Assembly: GCF_900113315.1 (NCBI RefSeq)
Contig: NZ_FOZG01000003.1
Coordinates: 1 to 64,000, forward strand
DNA: 64,000 nt
Origin: Sphingomonas jatrophae
Lineage (GTDB): Bacteria; Pseudomonadota; Alphaproteobacteria; Sphingomonadales; Sphingomonadaceae
Reading direction: 5' to 3'
A program made the position numbers and the translations under genes. Positions within the stretch are counted from its first letter, which is position 1. Each line of letters starts with the position of its first letter. Below, in pieces: positions 17,867 to 27,322 of the stretch. The notes beneath the pieces are model-generated. The model was not told where the DNA came from and searched no databases. It saw nothing but the letters and a program-made list of their open reading frames with translations.

Positions 17867-19219
17867 TCAGGACTTGATCTGTGGATTCAACCTGTTCACC
17901 AAGCTACCGTAAGCGCGCAGGCCGGACAGGGCGCTTGCCATCGCGAGTACGCCTGCGAACAGAGCGGTTATGGAGAGCGCCGGACCGATCCTTCCCGTGT
18001 TCCCGAACAAGGTCTGGTCGAGCGTCGGGATGATCGCCGCGCCGATCGACAATCCGACTAAACTGTTCGCTAGCAGGAACAGGGCCGCATTTGTCGCGCG
18101 CACGCCAGGCGGCGTTGCCAACTGGATCGCGGCCACCGAACAACCGAAATACCCGTTGAACAGGAAGGTCGCCACGGCGAACAGCGCGAGGACCGCCAGC
18201 GGCAATGGCATGAGGGGTGCAGCCACTGCGGGCAATGTCACCGCTGCGGCAAGCATGGCGACGGTGCGGAGATTGGCGTCGGCATGCCCCCGAAGGGTTA
18301 GCCGCTCTGCAAACCGTCCGCCGAACAGCGTTCCCGCGCTGCCGCATACCAAGAGGACGACGCCGAGCGCGCGCCCGGCCTCGCCGGCACCCATGCCGTG
18401 CGTGCGGATCAGCAGCGACGGATACCAGGCGCTCATGCCGTAACCCATGATCCCGAGCGCGACCGAACTCGCGTAGATCGCGAAGAAGGACCGCCGCTCC
18501 TGCCACAACCAGGCAAGTGTCGCACCGAGGCTGCCGACACGGGTCGGACCTCCATTGACGACTGGGCGCCGTCGCGCGGGCTCCCGCACCGCGGCGACGA
18601 GCGCGAGCACCAGGAATCCAGGCGCGGCGACGATGAGGAAGGTGGCCTGCCAGCCCCTCAGCGCCCCGATCACTGCCAGGATCACGCTACCGCTCGCTGA
18701 CACGGCTTCGATCACCGAGCCGCCGATCATCAACGCCATGCCCCCGCCGATGGTGATGCCAAGCGTGTAGATCGACATCGCCCGTGCGAGGCGTGCGGGC
18801 GGGAAAGCATCACTGAGAAAGGAGTGCGCTGCCGGAGAAAGCGTCGCCTCACCCAGGCCGACAAACGCACGTGCCACAAAAAGGTGAGCGAACGTACCCG
18901 CCAGGGCACAGGCGCCGGTGGCCAGGCTCCATACGACAACGCCGGCTGCGATCAGCCATTTACGCCCTACCCTGTCTGCCAGCATACCGAGCGGAACGCC
19001 TGCGACCGCGTAGAGCAATGCGAAGGCGAAGCCTTGCAATAAGCCCATCTGCACATTGCTGATGCCCAGATCGCGACGGATCGGATCGACCATCAGGCTG
19101 AGGATCTGCCGATCCGCGAAGGACAGGATATAGGCCACCAGGAACACGGCCAGAGCAAAGCGCGGACCGCGCCAGCCGGGTGACGACGCGCGCTCCGCCC
19201 CGGCCGGTGCAGCGGCCAT
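17867..19219 (-). CDS. major facilitator superfamily transporter
   Basis: The 450-aa, twelve-segment MFS protein is of the type often annotated spinster-like or hexuronate-like. The first helix carries 'YILSFADRQILSLMVDPI', and the loop 2-3 motif is 'GMLADRVGRKWLIAAGV'. Its ATG overlaps the stop of the upstream TonB receptor (TGATG), so the receptor and inner-membrane carrier are co-translated and probably move the same solute. Confidence 0.88.
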   Translation of the reverse strand: MAAAPAGAERASSPGWRGPRFALAVFLVAYILSFADRQILSLMVDPIRRDLGISNVQMGLLQGFAFALLYAVAGVPLGMLADRVGRKWLIAAGVVVWSLATGACALAGTFAHLFVARAFVGLGEATLSPAAHSFLSDAFPPARLARAMSIYTLGITIGGGMALMIGGSVIEAVSASGSVILAVIGALRGWQATFLIVAAPGFLVLALVAAVREPARRRPVVNGGPTRVGSLGATLAWLWQERRSFFAIYASSVALGIMGYGMSAWYPSLLIRTHGMGAGEAGRALGVVLLVCGSAGTLFGGRFAERLTLRGHADANLRTVAMLAAAVTLPAVAAPLMPLPLAVLALFAVATFLFNGYFGCSVAAIQLATPPGVRATNAALFLLANSLVGLSIGAAIIPTLDQTLFGNTGRIGPALSITALFAGVLAMASALSGLRAYGSLVNRLNPQIKS

Positions 19220-22200
19220 CAGAAGGCCTGCTTCACGGCAACGGTGATCACGCGGCCACGAGGATCATGCACGATCGGGTCGAAGCCGAGGTTCAGCTGG
19301 GCGACGGGCGGATCACGATCGAAGATGTTGATCGCGCCGACATTGATCTCGGTAGCCTTCGATCCGACCAAATCGACGGTCAGCGTATATTGCAAGTCGA
19401 AGGTGTTCCACGCCTTGATGCGGCTCTCGGTCGTGCCCGTCCGGTCGTTGCGATAGGCGCTGACGTAGTGGCCGAGGACGTTGATGCGGTGCGCACCGGT
19501 GGCGAAGCTGGTACCATATTCCACGCGGTCCTGCGGCAGGGAGCGGCCGAGATTGTTGAAGTTGACGCTGCCGAGGCCGCTGATCGGCGCCGCGCCGGCC
19601 GCCAGCTGAATCGAGTATTTTGAGAAGTGCGTCCATGCGGCGGACGCCTCAACCGTGCCAATGTCTGTCTCAACGGTGTAGCGGCCTGACACGTCGAGGC
19701 CCTGCGTCTTCACCGAGGATGCGTTGATGAAGTTAAGCCGCACGCCTTGCAGCCCGCCGCTGATATCGCGCGTGACGCGCTGCTGCGCCGGCGTGCCGGT
19801 ACGCCCCGCAAGCGTATCGGCGATCGCCTGATCGATAATCGGCTGGGGGTTCTCCTTGACGATCAGATCCTTGTAATCGAACGAGAAGAAGTCGGCCGAC
19901 AGCTCCAGCCCACGCACGGGCCGCAGTGTGGCGCCCAGATTGTAGTTGGTCGACTTTTCCGGCCGGAGATCCGGATTGCCGAAGGTCTGCGTGTTGGCGA
20001 AGACGAAGGCGCCGCCATCGTTGACCGAGGGCTGCGCCGATTGGACGGCGACCAGCTGATAGACGGAGGGAGCGCGAAAGGCCTTGCCCCACGACGCGCG
20101 AACCGACAGCTCGTCGAAGGGCCGTGCCAGCACCGCCACCTTGGGGCTGAAATTGCCGAAACTGTCGAGATACTTTTCGTAGCGGCCCGATAGCTGCACC
20201 TCGACACGTTCTCCGGCCGGCACCTTGAGCTCGCCGAAGATCGACAGGTTCTCCTGCTTGCCCGAGAAATCGGGCGCCTGGCCGAGGTTGATGAGCTCGC
20301 CCGCATTCACCAGGTCGCCCCAGTCATGCCGGAACGTGCTGCGGCGATATTGCACGCCGAGTGCGGCAAGCACGGTGCCGCCGCCATATTGGAAGAGCTC
20401 GCCGCTGGTCAGACCGTCAAGCGTGACAAGCGACGTCTTGCCGTGAAGGTCGGTGTATCCGATGAGGCTGTTGATCAGCTCAGGGCTGTTCTGGGTGCCG
20501 GTGCCAAGCCGCGCGGAGCCGAACGGGTTGAAATAGCGGCAGGCACCCACGCCCGGCCGCCCGGTCGCCGGATCGCAGCCGGGCCCACCGAGGCCGCGCA
20601 GCGCATTCGTGAGAGGCGTCAGAAGTGCATCGGGCTTGTTGTAGCGGGCGAGCTGCTGGCTGTAGGTCGCGTTCGTGCTCCAGGTCCACGTACCCGCCAG
20701 GGGCCCGCTCAGCCCGCCTGCGACGCGGAACGTGTCATAGTTGAAGGTCGCGATCGAAGGCCCGTAATCCGATCCGAGCAGCCGCCCCCTGAAACGGACA
20801 TCCTCGCCGAACGGATTGTCAGGATGACCAGCGGGCACCACCGGCGAGATGGCGAGGATCGGGAAAGACGGCGACGCTGCCGTTTTCGAGTAGGTGTTGG
20901 CGTAACCAGCCTCCAGATTGAGGTCGATGTCGTCACCGAGCTCGGCATTGAAAGTCGCAAAGACCTGCGCACGACGCTCCTTCGGGATAAGGTCAAAAAA
21001 TTCAGAGAAGTCATAGCGACAGAAGGTGTCCGCGGGCGACGTCTTGAAACTATCGGGGAAGGCCGCGTTCAGGCAGTTCGGATCGGGCCGGAACGCGCGC
21101 AGGCTCGGCACGAAGTAGGAGCCCGGCTGGCCATAGCTGGACACCGAATGCCACGCCGGGCGGCCGAACGTGCTGGCGCGGGAGAAGCTGCGCTCGCCGG
21201 TCGCAAGCCGCGAACTGCCGTAATAGGAGGCAGCGAGGACCAGATCGCCGCCCAGCAGCTTCGTGCCCACAATCCCTTCCAGATCGATCTGGCGGGCACC
21301 GTCGAGGAAATTATAGCGTCCGGACACCTCCGCGCCGTCCACTCGTCGCCGCGTGATGAAGTTCACCACACCCGCGACCGCATCGGAGCCGTAGGTGGCG
21401 GCGGCGCCGTCCTTCACGACGTCGATCCGCTGCAACGCAATCAGCGGCATGATCGAGTTGATGTCGGTAAAGGTGCTGCCGTCGCCTGCCGCCACGGCGC
21501 TCAGCGTCTGCCGCCGTCCGTTGACCAGCACCAACGTTGAGCCGAGGCCCAGATTGCGGAGGTTGAACTGCGCGGTGCCCGAGGTGAGCGGCTGATTGAG
21601 CTGATCGACCTGCGCCTCCGAGCCAGCATTGCCGGGAAGCGCGCGCACCAGTTCGCTCGGATTCGAGATCGCCCGTGCGGCCAACGTTGCGAAGCCAATC
21701 ACATCGATGGGCGACGCAAGCGACGATTGCTTGATCAGCGACCCGGTGACGACGATCTCGCTCTCGGGGACAGCGGCAGCGGCTTCATCAGCCACGACAG
21801 CTGGCAGAGGCGCGGATTGGGAGGGCGCGACAGACGGCTGGTCCGGTTGCGCATAGTTCATGGCGATCACACGCGGCGCGCGGCGAATGACAGCCGAGTC
21901 CGGCCCGGTGGGCACCGCATGTAGCCCGCTCCGATCGAGCAGCTGACGGAGCGCGTTGGCACCCGTCATCTCGCCCTTGACCGCGTTGCCCCGCAAACCC
22001 GCAACATCGTCATGGGCGAAAAGCAGCTGCAGCCCCGTCTTGCGCGCGACATCCTTCAACGAGAGCTTCAAGGCCTGCGCCGGGATCGTGAAAGTCTGTG
22101 GAGCGCTCAAAGCCTGCGCAGGTGCGGCTCGGGGGCAAACTGCGACAGCGATTGGTAGAACGTGCGCGGCCACAAGCAGGCGCTTTTTCAAACCAGACAT
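19219..22200 (-). CDS. TonB-dependent receptor with N-terminal STN signalling domain
   Basis: The protein is about 993 aa. After a signal peptide ('LLVAAHVLPIAVAVCPRA') comes a secretin/TonB short N-terminal (STN) domain at residues about 40-110 ('FTIPAQALKLSLKDVARKTG'). A plug follows ('EIVVTGSLIK', 'QRIDVVKDGAAATYGSDAVAG'), then a large barrel ending in Phe. STN domains contact a FecR-type anti-sigma factor across the periplasm. The divergent neighbours are an ECF sigma factor and FecR, so this is a transducing receptor whose ligand probably induces its own gene. ATG 22200 (M-S-G-L-K-K-R) opens the signal peptide. Confidence 0.9.
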   Translation of the reverse strand: MSGLKKRLLVAAHVLPIAVAVCPRAAPAQALSAPQTFTIPAQALKLSLKDVARKTGLQLLFAHDDVAGLRGNAVKGEMTGANALRQLLDRSGLHAVPTGPDSAVIRRAPRVIAMNYAQPDQPSVAPSQSAPLPAVVADEAAAAVPESEIVVTGSLIKQSSLASPIDVIGFATLAARAISNPSELVRALPGNAGSEAQVDQLNQPLTSGTAQFNLRNLGLGSTLVLVNGRRQTLSAVAAGDGSTFTDINSIMPLIALQRIDVVKDGAAATYGSDAVAGVVNFITRRRVDGAEVSGRYNFLDGARQIDLEGIVGTKLLGGDLVLAASYYGSSRLATGERSFSRASTFGRPAWHSVSSYGQPGSYFVPSLRAFRPDPNCLNAAFPDSFKTSPADTFCRYDFSEFFDLIPKERRAQVFATFNAELGDDIDLNLEAGYANTYSKTAASPSFPILAISPVVPAGHPDNPFGEDVRFRGRLLGSDYGPSIATFNYDTFRVAGGLSGPLAGTWTWSTNATYSQQLARYNKPDALLTPLTNALRGLGGPGCDPATGRPGVGACRYFNPFGSARLGTGTQNSPELINSLIGYTDLHGKTSLVTLDGLTSGELFQYGGGTVLAALGVQYRRSTFRHDWGDLVNAGELINLGQAPDFSGKQENLSIFGELKVPAGERVEVQLSGRYEKYLDSFGNFSPKVAVLARPFDELSVRASWGKAFRAPSVYQLVAVQSAQPSVNDGGAFVFANTQTFGNPDLRPEKSTNYNLGATLRPVRGLELSADFFSFDYKDLIVKENPQPIIDQAIADTLAGRTGTPAQQRVTRDISGGLQGVRLNFINASSVKTQGLDVSGRYTVETDIGTVEASAAWTHFSKYSIQLAAGAAPISGLGSVNFNNLGRSLPQDRVEYGTSFATGAHRINVLGHYVSAYRNDRTGTTESRIKAWNTFDLQYTLTVDLVGSKATEINVGAINIFDRDPPVAQLNLGFDPIVHDPRGRVITVAVKQAF

Positions 22201-22374
22201 CGAAACCCTCCCCACCGGAGCACCGGTCACTTGCCGGAGCTCTCAATAGGGAAGACGTGCCAGCCACACCGATCCGCAATGCCAACGAACAAATTTCTTC
22301 TTGTCGCTCAATTGACAGCAGGTAGGGCACGCGCGGATCACTGCTTGTAGAACGGATCTGAGGGGGCCTGACGG

Positions 22375-22902
22375 GTGGGCAAGCCAGCTGCAGCGGCAGC
22401 GCCACCGGGTGTGGAGGGAGCACTTCACGCCTATGACAGCATCGTCCGCTTTGTGCGCGCACGCTTCCGCCGTACGGACGAAGCGCAAGACGTGGTACAG
22501 GACGCTTTTCTGCGCCTAACCATAGCGTCACGGCGCGACGATATACGCGATCCGGTAGCGTTTCTGCGCACGACGGCGGCCAACCTCATCCGGGATCGCG
22601 TGCGGGCTGATGGTGTGCGTGCGATCATCACCGAAGATGACCAAACAGGTCATATCGCGTGCCCGAATCCCTCTGCCGAGCGGCACATTATCGGCCACCA
22701 AGCTGTAGCGATCGTCGAGGCCGCCCTCGCGGAGCTCCCTATGAAGCGCCGTGCGGCCGTGGTCCTGTCGCGGATCGATGGCGTCGACCACCGCACCATC
22801 GCAGCGCAGCTGGGTATCAGTATGTCGATGGTGGAGAAGCATGTGCGGCTCGGCCTCGATCACATTAGGCGCCACCTAGCGGAAGCCGAGGAGCGGCCAT
22901 GA
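22375..22902 (+). CDS. ECF sigma factor, FecI type
   Basis: The 175-aa protein has sigma region 2 at residues about 15-80 ('FRRTDEAQDVVQDAFLRL') and region 4 at about 115-165 ('LPMKRRAAVVLSRIDGVDHR', 'AAQLGISMSMVEKHV'). It is followed by fecR with an ATGA overlap and is divergent from an STN-bearing TonB receptor, the standard surface-signalling trio. It probably activates the receptor promoter in the 174-bp divergent gap. Confidence 0.88.
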   Translation: MGKPAAAAAPPGVEGALHAYDSIVRFVRARFRRTDEAQDVVQDAFLRLTIASRRDDIRDPVAFLRTTAANLIRDRVRADGVRAIITEDDQTGHIACPNPSAERHIIGHQAVAIVEAALAELPMKRRAAVVLSRIDGVDHRTIAAQLGISMSMVEKHVRLGLDHIRRHLAEAEERP

Positions 22903-23762
22903 GCATCGCACCCGCATCTCCGACGCGAGAGGACGAGCTTGCGGCGAGCCTGGCCGCGCTGAGCGATAGCCCGATCGCTCAAGAAGCTCGTGCATATGCC
23001 GAGACGTTGGCGACCCGACGCGAGCAACGCAGACGGGCAGCTAAAGCGGCCGCTCCACTGGGTGCCGCCTTGACCCTGCTCCTGGTGGTGAGCGGTACAG
23101 TCGGCCTGCGCCATCAGACTTCCGCCGCCGCAGAGCCGACCATCTATGCGTCACGCACGGGCCAAATTCGCACTCTGCTGCTGGAGGATGGCTCGACGCT
23201 GACGCTCGATACCGCCAGCCGCGTTGCCGTACGCATGGAGGCCGGCGCCCGACGGCTCAGCCTGATAGAGGGGCGAGCGGCGTTCGACGTTGCTCATGAC
23301 GCGAACCGGCCGTTCAGCGTCACCGCAGGGAACATGACGGTCACCGCACTCGGAACCCGTTTCTCCGTAACGGCGCTCCCGAGCGATACCGCCGTTACGC
23401 TGGTGCGCGGCCGGGTCCGCGTCGCCGCCGTGCGAGCGGGGGAGGTCACGCTCACGCCCGGACAGAGCACGGAATTGCGCAAGGACAAGAGCTTGGCGCC
23501 TCCACATGCGACGGTGTCGGGAGACGCACTCGCTTGGCAAAAGGGAGAACTTGATTTTCGCAACGTGCCTGTTGCGGCAGCGCTGGAACAGGCCAACCGT
23601 TATTTCGGCGTGAAGATCGCCTTGTCCGATCCGCACATCGGTCAGCGGCGGATAGACGGCCTGTTCCGCGCCGGCGACTCCAGAGCACTGATCGCGACGC
23701 TCTGCTCATATTTCGACCTCAAGGTCATCTCCCGGCGTGAGAACCTTGTCACACTGGGCTAG
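22899..23762 (+). CDS. FecR-family anti-sigma/signal transducer
   Basis: The 287-aa protein has an N-terminal cytoplasmic region, one membrane segment at residues about 50-70 ('APLGAALTLLLVVSGTVGL'), a periplasmic FecR domain ('EDGSTLTLDTASRVAVRMEA', 'ALGTRFSVTAL') and the C-terminal FecR extension ('FRNVPVAAALEQANRYFGVK') that binds STN domains. The ATG overlaps the sigma-factor stop. Its last codons overlap by 4 bp the end of the convergent serine recombinase. The C-terminus looks complete, so the accessory element did not truncate it. Confidence 0.88.
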   Translation: MSIAPASPTREDELAASLAALSDSPIAQEARAYAETLATRREQRRRAAKAAAPLGAALTLLLVVSGTVGLRHQTSAAAEPTIYASRTGQIRTLLLEDGSTLTLDTASRVAVRMEAGARRLSLIEGRAAFDVAHDANRPFSVTAGNMTVTALGTRFSVTALPSDTAVTLVRGRVRVAAVRAGEVTLTPGQSTELRKDKSLAPPHATVSGDALAWQKGELDFRNVPVAAALEQANRYFGVKIALSDPHIGQRRIDGLFRAGDSRALIATLCSYFDLKVISRRENLVTLG

Positions 23763-25351
23763 GCAGTTGATGTCGCGAGGCGAACTGGGAAGCCGAGCTG
23801 AGCGGAGGCGAGTTCGCCACCTTCCACAACTATCGTAACGAGTTCCGGGCGCAGGAACGCGTGAGGGAGCGTTCGCTTCACCTGAACGGGCTTGATTCCT
23901 TCACGCGCGGCTAGTGCTGCAAGCGAGGGGACAGCACCCGATCGCAAATCTTCAAACCAGCTTCGCGCGCGAGCAACGAGCGCGATCATGGCCGCGTCAG
24001 GCTGCGCGTCTCGCTTGTCTCCGACGATGAGTGCGAGGCTGGCCTTGCGCCGGCCAATCGTGGCGGGCGCAAGGATGGTGAGCGTCTCATGGTTCAAGCC
24101 TTCGTCGATCGCAGTCAATCGCAGCTCGATCGTGACACTACCTTCTCCGATAGTGAGGCGGTTGATGAGGTTGGTCGCCAGCGCGCGCTTGCTGACCGGA
24201 TCACCTCGCCGCAGCTTCGCTACCAGCATCGCGGCGGATGCGAGCGCAGCCGGTAGATCCTCGCAGCCGATCAGGTCACCAGCGATTGCCTCTGCAGTGC
24301 CGAGCTTGTCGACGATGGTGCCGACAACCAGCTTTTCCAACTCAGCCGCTGGCACCCGCATGCGCTGCGGCTCGGGCGTGCCGACAGGCGTCGCATAGTA
24401 GCGGTAGGTCCGCTTGCCCTTCCGGGTGTGGGTTGAGGTGAACCGAACGCCGTCTGCGGTGTAGACCAGCCCGGCCAGCATGGCCGAAGGGCCAGCCTTG
24501 CTGCCGTCGATGGTCTTGCGCCGGTTGGCGGTGAGCACCGCCTGCACCTGGTCGTAGAGCTTGCGCTCGACGATGGCGGGGTGCTGCCCCGCATAGCGTT
24601 TGCGGCCGTGCGGGATCTCACCGACGTAGAGCGGACTTGAGAGGATGCGGTACATGGAGCCGCGGGTGATCTTGCCCTTTCCCCCGCCCGCCCGCTGCTT
24701 GCTGCGGAGGCCCGCGGCATAGGCATCTTCCACCAACGCGTCGACAGCCTTCAGCTTCAGGTAGCGCTGATAGAGCCAGCGCACCTGCTCGGCTTGCGCC
24801 TCGTTCACAGTGAGCGTACGACCCGCCGGCTCGTAGCCGAGCGGCACCTGCCCACCCATCCACAGTCCCTTGGCCTTGGATGCCGCGATCTTGTCGCGGA
24901 TGCGCTCGCCAGTCACCTCGCGCTCAAACTGCGCGAAGTACAGAAGCACGTTGAGCGTTAGCCGGCCCATGCTGCTGGTCGTGTTGAACGCCTGCGTCAC
25001 GCTGACGAACGACGTGCTTTTGGCATCGAACAGCTCGACCATCTTGGCAAAGTCGGCGAGGCTCCGGGTCAGCCGATCGACCTTGTAGACGACGATGATA
25101 TCAACCAGGCCGGCGCCAACGTCTGCTAGCAGCTGCTTCAGGCCCGGTCGCTCCATCGACCCGCCCGACCAGCCGCCATCGTCGTAGGCCGTCGGCACCA
25201 GCTGCCAGCCCTCATGCTTCTGGCTGAGAACGTAGGCCTCGCACGCTTCACGCTGCGCATGAAGCGAGTTGAAGCTCTGCTCCAACCCTTCCTCGCTCGA
25301 CTTGCGGGTATAGACGGCGCAACGCAGCAGCTTGCCGCCTCGATCATGCAT
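23759..25351 (-). CDS. serine recombinase (resolvase/invertase family, large)
   Basis: The protein of about 530 aa has an N-terminal resolvase catalytic domain with the active-site Ser in 'CAVYTRKSSEEGLEQSF', the conserved 'DDGGWSGGSMERPGL', and 'VVYKVDRLTRSLADFAKMV'. A recombinase domain follows ('IAASKAKGLWMGGQVPLGY', 'RGSMYRILSSPLYVG'). Such enzymes cut and join DNA through a 5'-phosphoserine and move prophages or islands. ATG 25351 (M-H-D-R-G-G-K) is preferred over 25393. It overlaps the DUF2924 gene by 8 bp and ends 4 bp inside fecR. Its att sites could not be identified. Confidence 0.88.
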   Translation of the reverse strand: MHDRGGKLLRCAVYTRKSSEEGLEQSFNSLHAQREACEAYVLSQKHEGWQLVPTAYDDGGWSGGSMERPGLKQLLADVGAGLVDIIVVYKVDRLTRSLADFAKMVELFDAKSTSFVSVTQAFNTTSSMGRLTLNVLLYFAQFEREVTGERIRDKIAASKAKGLWMGGQVPLGYEPAGRTLTVNEAQAEQVRWLYQRYLKLKAVDALVEDAYAAGLRSKQRAGGGKGKITRGSMYRILSSPLYVGEIPHGRKRYAGQHPAIVERKLYDQVQAVLTANRRKTIDGSKAGPSAMLAGLVYTADGVRFTSTHTRKGKRTYRYYATPVGTPEPQRMRVPAAELEKLVVGTIVDKLGTAEAIAGDLIGCEDLPAALASAAMLVAKLRRGDPVSKRALATNLINRLTIGEGSVTIELRLTAIDEGLNHETLTILAPATIGRRKASLALIVGDKRDAQPDAAMIALVARARSWFEDLRSGAVPSLAALAAREGIKPVQVKRTLPHAFLRPELVTIVVEGGELASAQLGFPVRLATSTA

Positions 25352-25868
25352 GGCGAACAGCCTTGGCGCGACTCGTTCGTGCGTCACGCACATTCGAGCT
25401 GGCGGCGGCTCGCTCGTGCCGCGGCTTCACGCGGCGGGTGCGGAGACCGAAGAAGAGCAGGCCGTTCCAATGGGTGCCGGTGATCGCCTTGGCCACCGCT
25501 GAGAGCGAGGCGTAGCTTTCGCCGTTCCAGCTGAAGCTGCCCTCCCCTACCTCCACGACGTAGGTCGTGCCCTGATAGACCTTCACCAGCTTGGCGCCGG
25601 GCACGAGGCGCGTGGAGGCAGGCAGGTCGGCGGCCGATGCGCTCGCAGCAGCGGAGTGGACGACGCCGCGCTTACGGTCGCGCTCGGTGCGCGCGATCAC
25701 CTGCAGATCGCGCGCCAAGGCAGGCGAGATGTCACCATGCTGGTCGACATGCTCCTTCCAGCCGATCGCAAGCTTCAGGAGGGCCACGGTCATGTCCGGC
25801 GGTGCCGGCACGCTGAACAGCTCGACCCAGCGTTCCCGCAACGCCACGAGCTCACGCGTCACGCGCAT
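25344..25868 (-). CDS. DUF2924 protein
   Basis: The 174-aa protein has 'ELVALRERWVELFSVPAPPD' at the N-terminus, 'LARDLQVIARTERDRKRG', then 'RLVPGAKLVKVYQGTTYVVE' and 'YASLSAVAKAITGTHWNGLL'. That is the pattern of DUF2924, a family commonly encoded directly before serine recombinases in alphaproteobacterial islands. It may bind DNA or act as a directionality or accessory factor, but no activity is established to my knowledge. ATG 25868 overlaps the upstream gene by 10 bp; the upstream open frame is inside that gene. Confidence 0.8.
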   Translation of the reverse strand: MRVTRELVALRERWVELFSVPAPPDMTVALLKLAIGWKEHVDQHGDISPALARDLQVIARTERDRKRGVVHSAAASASAADLPASTRLVPGAKLVKVYQGTTYVVEVGEGSFSWNGESYASLSAVAKAITGTHWNGLLFFGLRTRRVKPRHERAAASSNVRDARTSRAKAVRHA

Positions 25869-27322
25869 GCGAGCAGCGCCTCCGCCATGGTGGTGATGCG
25901 CGGCGCCCATGCGAGCTTGGCCAGCCAGTCTTGAGGGATGCCGCTCGGACCGTAAAGCGCACCGGCGAGCTGACCCGCGATCGCTGCCGTCGTATCCGCA
26001 TCGTCCCCTAAGTTGGCAGCGGTCAGCACGGCCGAGCGGAAGTCGCCGGTGCGACCGACACACCAGAACGCCGCTTCCAGCGAGTGCGCCACGTAGCCGG
26101 AAGACTTGATCTCATCGCGTGCCTTGCCACGCCAGCTGCCGCGGACGATGCCGGCGATCACCGGATCAAGCGTCACATCACGCCTGCGCATCACCTCGCT
26201 GCGCGGTTGGCCTTCGATCGCATCGGCAAGGATGTCGGCATAGGCGATGCAGGCATCCACCGCCTGAGGCGCCGCATGCGTTGTTCGGCTCTGCTCGGCA
26301 GCCACGCCCCGCAGCATCGCTCGGTCGCGGAAGTGGCGAACAGCAACCGGTGCCAGCCGCATCAGTGAGCCGTTGCCCGCGCTCATCGGATCGGTGGAAC
26401 CTGCAAGAGGATTGCCGCTGCGCTGGTAGCGCGCGAGCGCCTGCCGGGTGGTCACACCGATGTCGAAGCAGGTGCCGGTGCAGCTATAGGTGCCGAGCTC
26501 ATGCCAGCTGACGAACCGGTTCATCAGGTCGGTCGCATCAAACTCAGGATGCTCGATGAGGCTATCGGCGAGCGCCAGCGCCATGGCGGTATCGTCGGTC
26601 CACTCGCCCGCCTTGAGCTTGAACGGGCCGCCCCCGACCATGTCGGTGAGGAGCGGCTTGCTGTCGCGCCGGGCAAACTCAAGCGTTGTGCCCACCGCGT
26701 CACCAACCGCCAAGCCGACAAGCGCTCCAACGGCCCGATCCCGCACAGCAACGTCGCCTTGTTCCGGTGCCATCTCACGCACGGGCTTGAGCCTCTGCAC
26801 ATAGCCTTCCTGACCGTAGGTCTCGATCGCGCCTGGCCGTGCGTCCCGCACGAGTGAGATGGCGACATTAGGCGTGACGCCCAGTTCGATCAGCAACCGA
26901 GCCGCGATCGTTCCTGCCCGGCCGAGCCCTCCCTTGCAGTGAGCGACCACGTCGAACCCATCGCGGATGCGAGCGCGGAGTCCCTCCCCTACCCGCACCC
27001 ATGCGGCCTCGAAGTCAGGTCCTGGCACCGACACATCCTCGATCGGCAGGTGCAGCCAGTCCATGTGTCTGCCGACCACCTCCTGCCCAAGATTGTTCAC
27101 ACCCAGCGCCTCAAGCTCGTGTGCTTCGACAAGCGTGACGACCGCTGACGCACCCCAGGCCCGCACCGCATCGAGATCCACTCCAAGGTCACGGTCCCAT
27201 GCGCCGGTCATGGCACGCGGCTGCTTCTTGCCGGGGCAGAAGGTGATGCCGATGCGGCCCATGTTCTTGCCGGTGGAGACACTGGCGATTGCAAGCGGGT
27301 GCGTGTGACTGGTTCTGAGCAT
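25859..27322 (-). CDS. fusion of a dual-specificity-type phosphatase and an ADP-ribosylglycohydrolase
   Basis: The protein is about 487 aa. Residues 1-170 resemble CDKN3-like cysteine phosphatases: 'GRIGITFCPGKKQP', general-acid region 'HLPIEDVSVP', and the P-loop H128-C129-x5-R135 ('HCKGGLGRAGT'). Residues about 195-480 are an ADP-ribosylglycohydrolase with metal motifs 'GEWTDDTAMALAL' and 'LGDDADTTAAIAGQLAG' plus 'GLAVGDAVGTTLEF'. Key residues of both domains are present. ATG 27322 (M-L-R-T-S-H-T-H) is chosen from family N-termini. It is the first gene of an overlapping operon with DUF2924 and the recombinase. Roles in removing ADP-ribose or phosphate modifications are inferred. Confidence 0.82.
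   Translation of the reverse strand: MLRTSHTHPLAIASVSTGKNMGRIGITFCPGKKQPRAMTGAWDRDLGVDLDAVRAWGASAVVTLVEAHELEALGVNNLGQEVVGRHMDWLHLPIEDVSVPGPDFEAAWVRVGEGLRARIRDGFDVVAHCKGGLGRAGTIAARLLIELGVTPNVAISLVRDARPGAIETYGQEGYVQRLKPVREMAPEQGDVAVRDRAVGALVGLAVGDAVGTTLEFARRDSKPLLTDMVGGGPFKLKAGEWTDDTAMALALADSLIEHPEFDATDLMNRFVSWHELGTYSCTGTCFDIGVTTRQALARYQRSGNPLAGSTDPMSAGNGSLMRLAPVAVRHFRDRAMLRGVAAEQSRTTHAAPQAVDACIAYADILADAIEGQPRSEVMRRRDVTLDPVIAGIVRGSWRGKARDEIKSSGYVAHSLEAAFWCVGRTGDFRSAVLTAANLGDDADTTAAIAGQLAGALYGPSGIPQDWLAKLAWAPRITTMAEALLACA

Noticed and set aside
20326-21540. 404-codon plus-strand frame opposite the TonB receptor
   Set aside because: Shadow of the barrel-coding sequence; charged low-complexity translation.
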